Source of the DNA: Hydractinia symbiolongicarpus
Taxonomy: Eukaryota > Cnidaria > Hydrozoa > Anthoathecata > Hydractiniidae
DNA length: 60,000 nucleotides
Assembly (NCBI RefSeq): GCF_029227915.1
Contig: NC_079881.1
Location: 11,261,501-11,321,500, forward strand
Reading direction: 5' to 3'
Made by a program: the position numbers and the translations under genes. A model generated the notes under the pieces. That model made no database searches and was not told the DNA's origin. It saw nothing but the letters and a program-made list of their open reading frames with translations. Positions 1 to 12,309 of the stretch are shown in pieces (the stretch's first letter is position 1; each line of letters begins with the position of its first letter).

Positions 1-512
1 CAAAGAACCCAATAAAATGTGGGTACACTAAGGAAATAAGGAGCCAGAGAAATGTGAGGGCGCCAAACTACAACTAAACCTCTAAATACGTTACGGACGC
101 AGGATTCTGTAAGTGTGATAAAAGACCCATAACTCTCTAACTGTTTTCAGCACGCTAAGTGCACTAACGGACCAATAAGGATGTAACGTTAGGGGTGTGA
201 TGATACTGCAGTATACATTTATAGATTATAACCAAAGTAAATGAAGGGGCGGGGCGGTTACCTGGACTAATATTAAATTACTAACACAACAAAAATCAGA
301 ATAAGAAGCACGATGTGGCTGGGTAAAATGTCTTCAGAAAATCTGATCAATATTCCGACTAAAAGCTAAACAGATAAAACCAATTTTCACCATATGTAAT
401 ATAAAATGTGTCTATCTACTTTGATAAATTTATAAGTAAGTATCAAAGTCTATCAAGCAATATTTTATAAAAAAAATCTGTAAGTCAAAAGTATTTGAAT
501 TTTTGGATTTTG
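1..512. other. Intergenic, downstream of first GPCR
   Basis: AT-rich sequence on the 3' side of the GPCR at 513-1436. I see no ORF, repeat or RNA gene. No clear AATAAA on the minus strand was found here, so the 3' end of that transcript is not placed. Confidence 0.6.
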
Positions 513-1436
513 TTACACTTCTCCTTCAATTGCTTTGTTCTCAACTGCTGCATCCAATACAAACACCTCTCCAGATTCCATCGTTGTGTCCCGTGTGGAA
601 CAATCTGTCGTTTGTTTGTATTTTGCACAACAACTATCACATGAAACTATCATATTAAGTGTATTTAAAGCAATATTTCTTGACTCTTTATGTAAAAATA
701 TGTATATTACAGGATCTGATATAAAACCAAATGACCAGAATATAGTTACAATTTGCAACAAGTTCTCACTTTTGCCTTTTACAGTCAAAATTGTGTCTGG
801 AATGCAATAAAATAGAATAAAAGATGCCACGATTAAGCAAGGTATCAAATGTTGTTTTCTGAAATTTTTATTCTTATTTTGCATTGATTCGACTGTTTTT
901 CGATGGTGCTTTAATAATAACATTATTGCAGTATACGTAACGACGGCAGTAAAAACGAAGATTCCATCCGCAATTGTAAATCCATAAACATAAATTATTT
1001 TGCTGCTCAATGCTTCATCTGTAACGAGTAATGGTATTGCACAGGCAAATCCCACAATCCAGCAAATAAATATGACTTTCTTTACAACTGTACTGGTAAT
1101 GTAGTAATTATATTTGATATGAAGTACAACACAGGCTAATCTATCAAGTGTTATGCAAATCATTATTAAATAAAAAGTTATATTCACACTGCCATAAAAT
1201 GGAATTATTATCCTTCTAACGCTTGTAGTAGATGAAGATGCTGTTAGTGTTAGAGACCTTAATGTTATCCAAAATCCACCCATGATGATTTCAACAGTGC
1301 TAAGAGCATACAGAAACATTTTTTGATTATTTAGTCTTTTTTTCTGTTGATGTAAGCAGTAAATCCCAAACAAACTAATAAGCATGGGTATAATGCGAAG
1401 GATGTAAACCAACACGGTGAAAGTAAGTAAATCCAT
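513..1436 (-). CDS. Rhodopsin-like (class A-type) orphan GPCR, single exon
   Basis: Uninterrupted 307-residue frame with seven hydrophobic segments at about residues 5-28, 40-62, 77-98, 118-138, 148-174, 197-218 and 227-249, as expected for a plasma-membrane G-protein-coupled receptor. The end of TM3 reads LDRLACVVLHIKY (residues 97-109), a D-R-L variant of the D/E-R-Y motif. TM4 keeps a tryptophan, TM6 has a proline (FYCIPD), and TM7 ends in DPVIY (241-245), a variant of N/DPxxY. The N-terminus before TM1 is only a few residues and there is no obvious TM3 to ECL2 disulfide cysteine pair. The start is the first Met before TM1. It is clearly paralogous to the GPCR at 7609-8511 (same DRLACVVLHIKY block, QKxFLY in TM2, FRKQHLIP before TM6). 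Ligand unknown; the GPCR call is secure, the subfamily is not. Confidence 0.85.
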   Translation of the reverse strand: MDLLTFTVLVYILRIIPMLISLFGIYCLHQQKKRLNNQKMFLYALSTVEIIMGGFWITLRSLTLTASSSTTSVRRIIIPFYGSVNITFYLIMICITLDRLACVVLHIKYNYYITSTVVKKVIFICWIVGFACAIPLLVTDEALSSKIIYVYGFTIADGIFVFTAVVTYTAIMLLLKHHRKTVESMQNKNKNFRKQHLIPCLIVASFILFYCIPDTILTVKGKSENLLQIVTIFWSFGFISDPVIYIFLHKESRNIALNTLNMIVSCDSCCAKYKQTTDCSTRDTTMESGEVFVLDAAVENKAIEGEV

Positions 1437-4100
1437 TTTTTCATGTATCTATAATTTTATCTTAAAAAACATTCTTAAGCACATAAGTGAACTGTAATTA
1501 GGTGATTCTTGTTTAAAAATTAATTTCATTCCTTCACTTTTTTTTTCTCGAAACACGTCAAAGCACTTGACTTGAATTTAATTCTGAATTGGAACGTGGA
1601 TTCCATCGAAATGTTACGTGTAGTGTTATTTATTTATTTAAAGGTTATTCATAAGAGCAAAGTAACTATTTCAAATTCAATAGGTAAACTTCAACTCCAT
1701 AGTAACTGGAGATCGACAGATATTGAAAACAAAAGTCTTTCTAAGTTTAATTTTTCTTTATATCATTTAATTACTGATTTTTATTTCTGTTTCAACTAGT
1801 CAATCGTTTATTTTGAAAATGTGATTATGAGCATTTGGTAAGCTTAAAACAAACTGATGTTAAATGATTGAAAAAAAAATATTAAAAGCAGAATATAATT
1901 GTGCTGGACCAATTCGAACTTTTCCTTTTAAACATTTTTGTTAGCAGTTATTTGTAATTTTATATTCTTCGTTTTACAATACTCTATGAAGCGCTTGCTT
2001 TCTGTAATTCCTTATTTCTCGGAGTTTTTTAAAGAATTCATTTTAGCGTATTTATTTTTTATCTCAGATGTAACATTTTTTAATTTCTTCTGGGTTCAGT
2101 ATATCTGCAGCATTGTAGGAAAGTTTAACTCTAAAGTTTAGTTATTTCCGTTCTAAATGGTCGTTTGAAATAATTTTTTCCTCCCTTGAATGTCCTTAAG
2201 CAGGGTCCCTTTCACGAATTATTTTAATTATAACTTATCTTACGTAAAATTTTCTCTAGTTATTATTATCCTAGAAGCACCCTGCCTCATTTATTAATTT
2301 TTCCAAAATGAGCTGAGTAGCTTATCTGAAACATTGAGCTAATTCATCTATGCCTTTTAATCAATTTGAAACAATTTACCAGAATGCAATCATGAGAATT
2401 TTGCCATGCAATGACATATGCCATCTAATTAGATAAGGGAACCAGAAAGAATTTTTATATATTAATTTTTTACTATTTTGCATATATCTTTGCAAAAACC
2501 TTTTCCCACCCTAACAATTGGTAATTTTCAATCCATCTTTCAACCAATCATTTCTATATTTGTTCTGTCACAAAAATGTTAGTTACTTTGAAATAACAAC
2601 CCTGCGACATCACTTTGGTTGAAACTACCATAAAAACTTTTAAAATTTGAAACAAGTTATTTTAGTCAAACTTCCTTATTGTGAATTAAACTACAATGTG
2701 GTTAACGTTCAGGCAACGTCACCTTCTAACTAAGTTGGAAAAACACATTAACTCGTGAATTTTCGGCAGCTGATAGGTTAGGTAAGTAACGTTCCAAATG
2801 TGCATTAAAACATCCCTGATACACGAATCAATTACGATTCTAAGTTCAAAGTGTGCTGTAAACATTGGCAAGTGTGATGAAACATTCGAAATCGGCTGTA
2901 AATATCGACTGTTTAAATTGCGTGAGTTTGATATAGAAACTATACAATTACTTTAATTCACTGTCGGATTAAACTTCTAAATCCATTACCTTGTCTCACT
3001 CTAATTTGTAGTATGCGTAAGGGACGTAGTAAGAGTTTCTATTCAATGTTTCATTAATCCGTTATTAGTGGTGATGAAGTCAGCATGAAAAAGAAAGGTT
3101 AAATGTCTGTTTCCATTGAAAGACCGGATACTGCATCAGGACTGTAAGATCTGGGAGAAATATTGTATTTGAATTAGAGAGAAAAATCAATATATTTTTG
3201 TTACGTGAGAAGAACTTCAAGACAAAATCAACAAACAGATTGAGACCTTACATGGGCTACCATTTTAGTTGGGGAATAATTACGCCAGCTTGTGAATACA
3301 TTAGGGATAAAAGGAACCTAATTGATCGATAATTAGAAAAAAAAGGCAACTCCCCTAGGTACTACAATTTGTATAAAAGAAATGGGACCTTTAAATGCAC
3401 TACGACCCCCTTCGCAGGACCTTCGTTGAAAGCAGTACCAATAGGAAATAAAGAGGTTATCTTGGGTAAATAACTTCAGTAATTCAGTAATAATCTGATT
3501 CCAAAACCTTTTGTGTAAGCTTAAGTAGTTATATTTTATAGATTGTTCATGAGGACTATATTCTGGAAGTGTAGAGATGGTGTGCTTATATGCTGGATGC
3601 GTTGTTTTATTGATTTATTGACAACATAGGACAACAAAGGTTGTAAGCTTTAAAGTAACTGTTTGTCATAAACAGGATCAAATTTCTTATGCTTAGCTCT
3701 ACAAACTTTAAAATTTCCAATTGTTTTTTTTTTTGTGTGTGGTAAATCATGGAACTGGATATGAGGTCTTACTATTCTAGAATTTTCTTGTTTCTGTTAT
3801 TCCTTTTTTTTCTCTTTTTTATGTCTTGTTTCAATTGATAACAAGAAGCCCTGGGGGCTCTAAGAATTTCCGAGCGCTACCAAAATATTTGATGAAAACC
3901 TGCTAATTCGTTGTGTTATTGTGCCAAACATTCGAAGGGGTTTGGTGCATGAACCTCTGAAGATAAAGCCCATCAGTGACATTATATCTTAGAACAAACG
4001 CAAACAAAACGAAACGTGTCATAATAAACTCACATTTTAAAAGAAATTGCTAACAAAAAATACAGCCTATCATTCATGGTTGAAAGTCTTGCGATTAAAA
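1437..4100. other. Intergenic region
   Basis: About 2.7 kb of AT-rich DNA upstream of the first GPCR. Short ORFs here lack any recognisable domain or codon pattern and I treat them as chance. The right end grades into the 128-bp satellite. Confidence 0.55.
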
Positions 4101-4109
4101 CGTTTATGG

Positions 4110-7100
4110 TCTTAAACGGCATTAGTTGACAAAAAAACGAAATTTTGATGTGACCATCATTTTCAGCATACTTTTTTTATTAACTGTGTCAATTTTTGTC
4201 GAAAATAAAGCAGTTTTAATTTTAGGATAAATTTTGGCCTGAAATGACATTTAGGTGACAAAAACCAAACTTTTGTACCATCATCATTTTCAGCATACTT
4301 TATTTGTTAACTGTGCCAGATTTAGCCGAAAATGAAGTGGTTTTAATTTTTGGACCAACTTTAGCCTAAAATAGCATGTGGGTGACAAAAATCAAAATTT
4401 TGATGTAACCATTATGTTCAGCATACTTTTTTGTTAACTTTGCCAATTTTTGTTGAAAATAAAGTAGTTTTAATTTTTGGACCAATTTTGCCCTGAAATG
4501 ACATTTAGGTAACAAGAAATCAAAATTTTGATGTCACCATCATGTTTAGCATACTTTATTTGTTTACTGTGCCAAATTTTGTTAAAAATAAAGTAGTTTT
4601 AATTTTTGGACCAATTTTGGCCTAAAATGACATTTAGGTAACAAGAAATCAAAATTTTGATGTCATCATCATGTTCAGCATACTTTTTTTGTTAATTGTG
4701 CCAAAATTTGTTGAAAATAAAGTAGTTCTAATTTTTCGACCAATTTTGGCCTAAAATGACATTTAGGTGACAAAAATCAAAATTTTGATGTCACCATTAT
4801 GTCCAGCATACTTTTTTTGTTAACTTTGCCAATTTTTGTTGAAAATGAAGTAGTTTTAATTTTTGGACCAATTTTGGCCTAAAATGACATTTAGGTAACA
4901 AGAAATCAAAATTTTAATGTCACCATCATGTTTAGCATACTTTATTTGTTTACTGTGCCAAATTTTGTTAAAAATAAAGTAGTTTTAATTTTTGGACCAA
5001 TTTTGGCCTGAAATGACATTTAGGTAAGAAGAAATCAAAATTTTGATGTCACCATCATGTTCAGCATACTTTTTTTGTTAATTGTGCCAAAACTTGTCAA
5101 AAATAAAGTAGTTTTAATTTTAAGACCAATTTTGGCCTAAAATAACATTTAGGTAACAAGAAATCAAAATTTTGATGTCACCATCATGTTCAGCATACTT
5201 TATTTGTTTACTGTGCCAGATTTAGCCGAAAATGAAGTAGTTCTAATTTTTGGACCAATTTTGGCCTAAAATGACATTTAGGTGACAAAAATCAAAATTT
5301 TGATGTCACCATTATGTCCAGCATACTTTTTTTGTTAACTTTGCCAATTTTTGTTGAAAATGAAGTAGTTTTAATTTTTGGACCAATTTTGGCCTAAAAT
5401 GACATTTAGGTAACAAGAAATCAAAATTTTAATGTCACCATCATGTTTAGCATACTTTATTTGTTTACTGTGCCAAATTTTGTTAAAAATAAAGTAGTTT
5501 TAATTTTTGGACCAATTTTGGCCTGAAATGACATTTAGGTAAGAAGAAATCAAAATTTTGATGTCACCATCATGTTCAGCATACTTTTTTTGTTAATTGT
5601 GCCAAAACTTGTTGAAAATAAAGTAGTTCTAATTTTTCGACCAATTTTGGCCTAAAATGACATTTAGGTGACAAAAATCAAAATTTTGATGTCACCATTA
5701 TGTCCAGCATACTTTTTTTGTTAACTTTGCCAATTTTTGTTGAAAATGAAGTAGTTTTAATTTTTGGACCAATTTTGGCCTAAAATGACATTTAGGTAAC
5801 AAGAAATCAAAATTTTAATGTCACCATCATGTTTAGCATACTTTATTTGTTTACTGTGCCAAATTTTGTTAAAAATAAAGTAGTTTTAATTTTTGGACCA
5901 ATTTTGGCCTGAAATGACATTTAGGTAAGAAGAAATCAAAATTTTGATGTCACCATCATGTTCAGCATACTTTTTTTGTTAATTGTGCCAAAACTTGTCA
6001 AAAATAAAGTAGTTTTAATTTTAAGACCAATTTTGGCCTAAAATAACATTTAGGTAACAAGAAATCAAAATTTTGATGTCACCATCATGTTCAGCATACT
6101 TTATTTGTTTACTGTGCCAGATTTAGCCGAAAATGAAGTAGTTCTAATTTTTGGACCAATTTTGGCCTAAAATGACATTTAGGTGACAAAAATCAAAATT
6201 TTGATGTCACCATTATGTCCAACATACTTTTTTTGTTAACTTTGCCAATTTTTGTTGAAAATGAAGTAGTTTTAATTTTTGGACCAATTTTGGCCTAAAA
6301 TGACATTTAGGTAACAAGAAATCAAAATTTTAATGTCACCATCATGTTTAGCATACTTTATTTGTTTACTGTGCCAAATTTTGTTAAAAATAAAGTAGTT
6401 TTAATTTTTGGACCAATTTTGGCCTGAAATGACATTTAGGTAAGAAGAAATCAAAATTTTGATGTCACCATCATGTTCAGCATACTTTTTTTGTTAATTG
6501 TGCCAAAACTTGTCAAAAATAAAGTAGTTTTAATTTTAAGACCAATTTTGGCCTAAAATAACATTTAGGTAACAAGAAATCAAAATTTTGATGTCACCAT
6601 CATGTTCAGCATACTTTATTTGTTTACTGTGCCAGATTTAGCCGAAAATGAAGTAGTTCTAATTTTTGGACCAATTTTGGCCTAAAATGACATTTAGGTG
6701 ACAAAAATCAAAATTATTATGTCACCATTATGTTCAGCATACTTTTTTTGTTAACTTTGCCAATTTTTGTTGAAAATGAAGTAGTTTTAATTTTTGGACC
6801 AATTTTGGCCTGAAATGACAATTAGGTAACAAGAAATCAAAATTTTAATGTCACCATCATGTTTAGCATACTTTATTTGTTTACTGTGCCAAATTGTGTT
6901 AAAAATAAGGTAGTTTTAATTTTTGGACCAATTTTGGCCTGAAATGACATTTAGGTAAGAAGAAATCAAAATTTTGATGTCACCATCATGTTCAGCATAC
7001 TTTTTTTGTTAATTGTGCCAAAATTTGTCAAAAATAAAGTAGTTTTAATTTTAAGACCAATTTTGGCCTAAAATAACATTTAGGTAACAAGAAATCAAAA

Positions 7101-7315
7101 TTTTGATGTCACCATCATGTTCAGCATAGTTTATTTGTTTACTGTGCCAAATTTTGTTGAAAATAAAAAGTAGTTCTAATTTTTGGACCAATTTTGGCCT
7201 AAAATGACATTTAGGTGACAAAAATCAAAATTATTATGTCACCATTATGTTCAGCATACTTTTTTTGTTAACTGTGTCAAATTTTGTCGAAAACAAATAC
7301 CAATTTTGGCCTGAA
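4110..7315. repeat. Tandem satellite, 128-129 bp monomer, about 25 copies, higher-order structure
   Basis: The landmark (C/T)AGCATACTTT recurs at 4164, 4291, 4419, 4547, 4676, 4804, 4933, 5062, 5191 and 5319, on to 7252: 24 intervals averaging about 128.7 bp. Each monomer carries AAATCAAAATTTTGATG, then TTTGGACCAATTTTGGCCT. From about 4766 four monomer variants (A, B, C, D) follow each other in fixed order. Type A, recognised by AGGTGACAAAAATC, begins at 4766, 5281, 5667, 6182, 6697 and 7214, so the higher-order unit is 515 bp (four monomers), with one 386-bp unit of three monomers. The left five monomers are more divergent, as expected at an array edge. Non-coding. It separates the two paralogous GPCRs. 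Confidence 0.95.
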
Positions 7316-7608
7316 GCATCAATACTAGACTTCTCAGTAGTTAAGGAGCTTGAGTACGAAGTTTACATCTGTGACGGACCAACGTGAAATCCCAGGGTCG
7401 ATTTTTTCTCAAAAAATGCTCCGAAAGAAAAAACGACGGTTTTAAAGAATTTCCTACGCCTTCGGGCGCGGAAATTCAAAAACAAACTGATTTTTTAACA
7501 TAAGCTATTGTTATTAAACCACCAACTACAACCATTTATTACATCGTTTTAATTGACACTAATTCGCATTGTTGAGGTTGCGAGTCGAGATTAAAAACTC
7601 TTGTACAT
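7316..7608. other. 3' flank of second GPCR
   Basis: Short intergenic stretch between the satellite and the stop codon of the GPCR at 7609-8511. Apart from the candidate polyadenylation signal at 7535-7540 I see nothing in it. Confidence 0.5.
7535..7540 (-). promoter_or_regulatory. Candidate polyadenylation signal AATAAA for second GPCR
   Basis: The minus strand reads AATAAA about 70 bases after the stop codon of the GPCR at 7609-8511. This is a plausible spacing for an animal 3' UTR. Position only; no transcript evidence. Confidence 0.4.
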
Positions 7609-8511
7609 TTAGGATGGAATTCGACCTTGTTGATGGGTTTTTACCATTTCTCTCCTGGTTACAGATGATGGACTACTGTTGAATCCAACATCATGTACTC
7701 TACCATTCGTTGAAGTGCACTTGAAAAAACTAACCGCTGTCCTTCTGTATGCTCTATTGAAGAATATATATATTAACGGATCCGCAACAAAACCAAGCGA
7801 CCAGAAAACTGTCACAATTTGAAGTTGTTTTTCTGTTTTATCACTAAAAGTCATCACAGCATCTGGAATACCGTAAAACAGTACAAAGCTAGTTATAATT
7901 AAAAAAGGAATAAGATGTTGCTTCCTGAATACATTTCCATGTGTCCGCATTTTATTGGAACTGCTGCTAAGTCTTTTACGTCTTGCTCTTAGCATGCATG
8001 TTATGGCGACATAGGAAACAGAAAAAGTCAAAACAACAATACTATCGCTGACAATGAAACCATAGGTGTACACTATATCTTTCGTCAGTTCGCTAGCTGT
8101 GAAGGATAATGGAATAACTGATAGGAAACCAAGAACCCAAGAGCAGTATATGATAGCTCGAATCAATTTATTTGTTATTAGAATTTTATACTTTATATGA
8201 AGTACCACACAGGCTAGTCGATCCAGCGTTATCAGCAACATGATTAAATAAAACACTAGACTGGCTCCTCCATGTAAAGAAACGATTACATTTCTCACAG
8301 TGCGATGAACATTTGGTAATAAGTCTAATGTTATCAAAACAATTCCAATTACATTTAACAGTAATTCGTCGATGGTTATATGGTAAAGAAATAATTTTTG
8401 ATTCTCTTTTCGTAATTTATTTTTATATAAACAATAGAGTCCCAGAAAATCGAGTAGAATTGGTATAACTGTCAATAGGTACACTAAGAATGTAAAATAA
8501 AACCTTGACAT
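7609..8511 (-). CDS. Rhodopsin-like (class A-type) orphan GPCR, single exon, paralogue of the GPCR at 513
   Basis: 300-residue frame with seven hydrophobic segments (about residues 5-28, 40-63, 75-96, 117-137, 147-173, 198-219 and 229-250). TM3 ends in LDRLACVVLHIKY (residues 96-108), the same D-R-L variant as its paralogue. TM7 ends in DPLIY (244-248). FRKQHLIP precedes TM6, and the fourth segment has a Trp. The C-terminal tail is Ser/Thr-rich and basic. The ATG at 8511 is chosen because it directly precedes TM1. Upstream the frame stays open through a GAA repeat as poly-Glu but contains no other ATG before a TAA. Both paralogues have the same orientation, about 6.2 kb apart, consistent with local duplication. 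Ligand unknown. Confidence 0.85.
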   Translation of the reverse strand: MSRFYFTFLVYLLTVIPILLDFLGLYCLYKNKLRKENQKLFLYHITIDELLLNVIGIVLITLDLLPNVHRTVRNVIVSLHGGASLVFYLIMLLITLDRLACVVLHIKYKILITNKLIRAIIYCSWVLGFLSVIPLSFTASELTKDIVYTYGFIVSDSIVVLTFSVSYVAITCMLRARRKRLSSSSNKMRTHGNVFRKQHLIPFLIITSFVLFYGIPDAVMTFSDKTEKQLQIVTVFWSLGFVADPLIYIFFNRAYRRTAVSFFKCTSTNGRVHDVGFNSSPSSVTRREMVKTHQQGRIPS

Positions 8512-8532
8512 TATCTTCCTATTTTTCTTCTT

Positions 8533-8840
8533 TTCTTCTTCTTCTTCTTCTTCTTCTTCTTCTTCTTCTTCTTCTTCTTCTTCTTCTTCTTCTTCTTCTT
8601 CTTCTTCTTCTTCTTCTTCTTCTTCTTCTTCTTCTTCTTCTTCTTCTTCTTCTTCTTCTTCTTCTTCTTCTTCTTCTTCTTCTTCTTCTTCTTCTTCTTC
8701 TTCTTCTTCTTCTTCTTCTTCTTCTTCTTCTTCTTCTTCTTCTTCTTCTTCTTCTTCTTCTTCTTCTTCTTCTTCTTCTTCTTCTTCTTCTTCTTCTTCT
8801 TCTTCTTTTTCTTCTTTTTCTTTTTCTTCTTCTTCTTCTT
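8533..8840. repeat. Trinucleotide microsatellite (TTC)n on +, (GAA)n on -
   Basis: Pure TTC from 8533 to 8805 (91 units), then an interrupted TTC/TTTTTC tail to about 8840. On the minus (gene) strand this is a polypurine GAA tract ending 22 bases before the ATG at 8511, so it must be 5' UTR, proximal promoter or first-intron sequence of that GPCR. The long leucine ORF on the plus strand is a shadow of this repeat. Confidence 0.97.
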
Positions 8841-9043
8841 TCTTTATATCTTTACAGTTTTCTTTATATATGTATATTTAATTTCTTTAAAAATATCCCA
8901 TAAAGGTATTGTGAACAAATATATACTTTCAATTATATTCAATTATCATTTGGTGTAGAACAAGCTTCTTTTCGATCTAATTTACTTATATCTATTTGTC
9001 TTCAAAATTTGTATAATGTTAGCAAGCCTTAAGAGAAGAAAGC

Positions 9044-9206
9044 GTTTGCGGAAGAAATTTTTGCGGGTTTTCCGGAAAATTCGGGAAAATTCGGAAAAGT
9101 TTGTTATATAAGACAAAATTCATAAAAACTAAAAAATTAGTTAAAATAGATGAAAAATGCGACATATTTGCGCTAGAGCTAAACAATTAAGGTTTCTTCC
9201 GCAAAC
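9044..9206. mobile_element. Possible short MITE with 14-bp terminal inverted repeats
   Basis: GTTTGCGGAAGAAA at 9044-9057 is matched exactly in inverse orientation by TTTCTTCCGCAAAC at 9193-9206, enclosing 135 bp rich in GGAAAATTCGG-type words. Size and ends suit a miniature element, but no target-site duplication is clear, so it may be a simple inverted repeat. Confidence 0.35.
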
Positions 9207-12200
9207 AAAAAAAACTAAAAGCGACTGTTCCTACATTACCAACCATGTTAAACTCATATACATTATTTTATTTATGTGGTGATTAAAAAAGGTTGTCTTG
9301 CAATATATGCATCAACTGGATAATTATGTCATTTGAAGATGACAACAGAAATTCTAGACCTCAAATCATGACGACTTAAATAATAAATAATGCGGTAAGT
9401 CCAAATTCCTGCCCAGTCATGCCAGTAACTATAAATCCAAATCGGATTTTCCACTTTAAATGGTTACTTTAAAACAGTAGAACTTTTATCGCAAGAACTT
9501 CATCAATGAATTATCAACAAGCGCAGGATACATTGTAAACCAATAGAAAAATTAGCTACAAAAATCAAACTTTAATTCGAATAAAAATGTCAGTGTTTTG
9601 ATTTAGTTTCTAACCAAGAAGAAGATGAATCCCATGTTCTTTTATACCTCCATGAACCAAGTAAAAATACAAGAGACGATACCTGCTCGTAGTAAAAACA
9701 AAATATCACAAGCAAAACGTCCTTTTCACTTTAACACCGACTCATCGTTTATCCAATAGAGAGGTACAACAAACAAATCGCTATCCTCGAATTTATATAA
9801 GAAAATATACTTCATGCATGACAAATTATTTTAAACAAGAAAAAACGCGTACCTTAAATTTGATTAGTTCTGCTATGAAACTTATTTCTGTTCCTCGACT
9901 TGAAACATAATATTTACACGAAATTCTGTGATAATAAATGAAACATCTGGAATAATTCCCGCCGTGTCTATGGAAACAAACAAAAATAAAGTCAATACAG
10001 ATATCGATAAAACTCTGTGTCAGATTAGGTTAGCATGGAAGCAAGTGTCTTAAAATATTCATTCAGTGTTCTTTGGAACTGGATGACAAAAATGGAATAA
10101 AAAAAAAAATATGAAGCTAATACGAAACAAATAAACGCTCTCCCTGTTTGCACTCGTGATGGCATCAGTATTATTGAATCCTTTTATTTGGACAGTAATA
10201 GATTGTTTGTGATTGTTAAAAATAAAGCCAACAAATCTTGCAATTTAATGATGAATGTAACGAAAAACGCTTCATTTTTGGCAAACATTAGTACAAGCAT
10301 TTTTAGCTGGTATTATGGTGTGATATGAGAGGTATTGAGATCATCAAAAAATAGAACATCCTTTCTTTATTCTTGGACATCTGGGAGAGTATCTGCTGAC
10401 TCCAATTCCTCTTCTGTTCGGAAACAAAACATTAAAAGAATGGGGAGGATTTAGGAAAAAGGGGAATTCCATGCTAAGGGACACTTTTGCATTGAAGATC
10501 TACTTATCTCACGCAATTTTGTGGATTTTTATAAGCAAAATATAAGCCTCTTAACGCAACAGGAATAATCTGAACAACATGTGCGAGTTCTAGGCCAAGT
10601 TTATTCTTCAAAAGTCACTTCTGTGGATTGAGCCCAAGACTGAATCATCTTCCAGGGTATGACTAAAACAAAGGCGAAACTGGCACGCGTTAAATATAAG
10701 TAAACATTGAAAATAATTACTATCAGAGTTGCTTATAAACATTCTTTCATGGCTGGTTTCAAAAAGTGCAGGATTGAACAATATAAACCGAAATTTATCC
10801 TAAGCGCTTCCTGCCGCGATATGTCTGCAAACAAATAAAACACAATTCTTAAAATTTTGTCATCTAAGCATATACAACACAGGACCCACGTCGCCCAGTG
10901 TTTCCAACACTGAAGGGGCTATATCATGTGTATATATTCGTGATGAATATAATAATAATTTTTATGCGGAAGATTAGACCTTACATTTTTTCGCGACAAA
11001 AGATTTTTGTTTTGCAAAGGGTTTGGTTAAACTGCAATGTTGTTGAAAAGTAAAAAAACAAGTCCGTCTCTAAATAAACCTGTTTTTTATAGAGTGGGCT
11101 TATGCACGAGTGAGTTACCTGTGTGCGGAGTAAAATTTTATGAGCATTAAAGACAAAAGCAATATCTTAAATCATAGCATTTTATCTGTATAAGCACTTA
11201 CATTGCTTCTAAATCAAATTTTCTAGTAAAAGAAAGCTAAAACTGAAAGAACTTTTTTGAACTAGCTAGCCACCCTTTTTTTAAGTCCTGCACAGAAACA
11301 TACCAAATTATTACATATAAAGCCAGATAAATTTTTTAAAGGTATTAATAACCTTTTAAGGCTATTTAGTATTTTTAAAAAACATCATGTCGTGTTGTGT
11401 TTGCTGTCTTCACAACTATGTATAATATTTTGCAGACCGTAGCTTATTTCCCGCCTAAAAAAAAGCCTGAAAAAACTGACGGATAATATAACTACTTTCA
11501 GATAATACCATTAAATAAACAAATCATAAAAAGTAATTATTCACCCACGGGTTATTTATATTCTTGAGGTAAAGTGCGTATAACTTATTTTACCTTGACG
11601 TTCTGGCTGGCCCGTTATTTCCCAATGGGAGGATGGAGAGTGACATCTGTGATGAAGATCTTATTTGAGGCCTTTCGTAACTTCGTTTATTTACGGGATG
11701 AAAATATGAAATCAACGCAACTGCAGTTGACGACTCTTTTTGCCGGAAATAAAAAAATGCATTTCTGTTTTAGTTGCGAATTCCTTTCCAAAATGTGTAT
11801 ACATAAAAATCGAAATTGCCAGGTATGCAATTTCTTTTAAAGCAAAGGTAGCGATTACTCCCTAATAGTAAACCAATGCCTCTAACAAAGAACGTCAAAT
11901 GTTAAGCTCGTGAAACCAGCACATTTCACTGGTGGCAACGTTGGTTTCCAAATAACCCTGGGAACGAAGTTAGTCAGATACGCATGACCCCGGGAAAGCG
12001 TAGTATTAGTGTCATGCGAAGAGGTTTGTTTGAAATTGAGTCAAAAATGCGAGGCTGTTTCAATTAGGCGGATGGGGAGGGCGGCAACTGAGCCGGGAAC
12101 AATGCATTATTGGCATTCTTTGCCAAATACTTTGATTGGCTTTTACATGATGTATTTTTGGCAACAGGTTGGAATCAACCATCATGTTATAAATAGAAGT

Positions 12201-12309
12201 AACAAGATTCTCAAGAAAATTTTATTACGAAGGTAATCATGAAGTTAGATCGTTGCCAAAATTTGATTGTGCGTTATTATAAAAGGGATAGCCATTTCAT
12301 CGAATAAAT

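Noticed and set aside
8505-8903. Plus-strand ORF of about 90 consecutive leucines
   Set aside because: Pure translation of the TTC microsatellite in the CTT frame; antisense to the GPCR 5' flank, no gene evidence.
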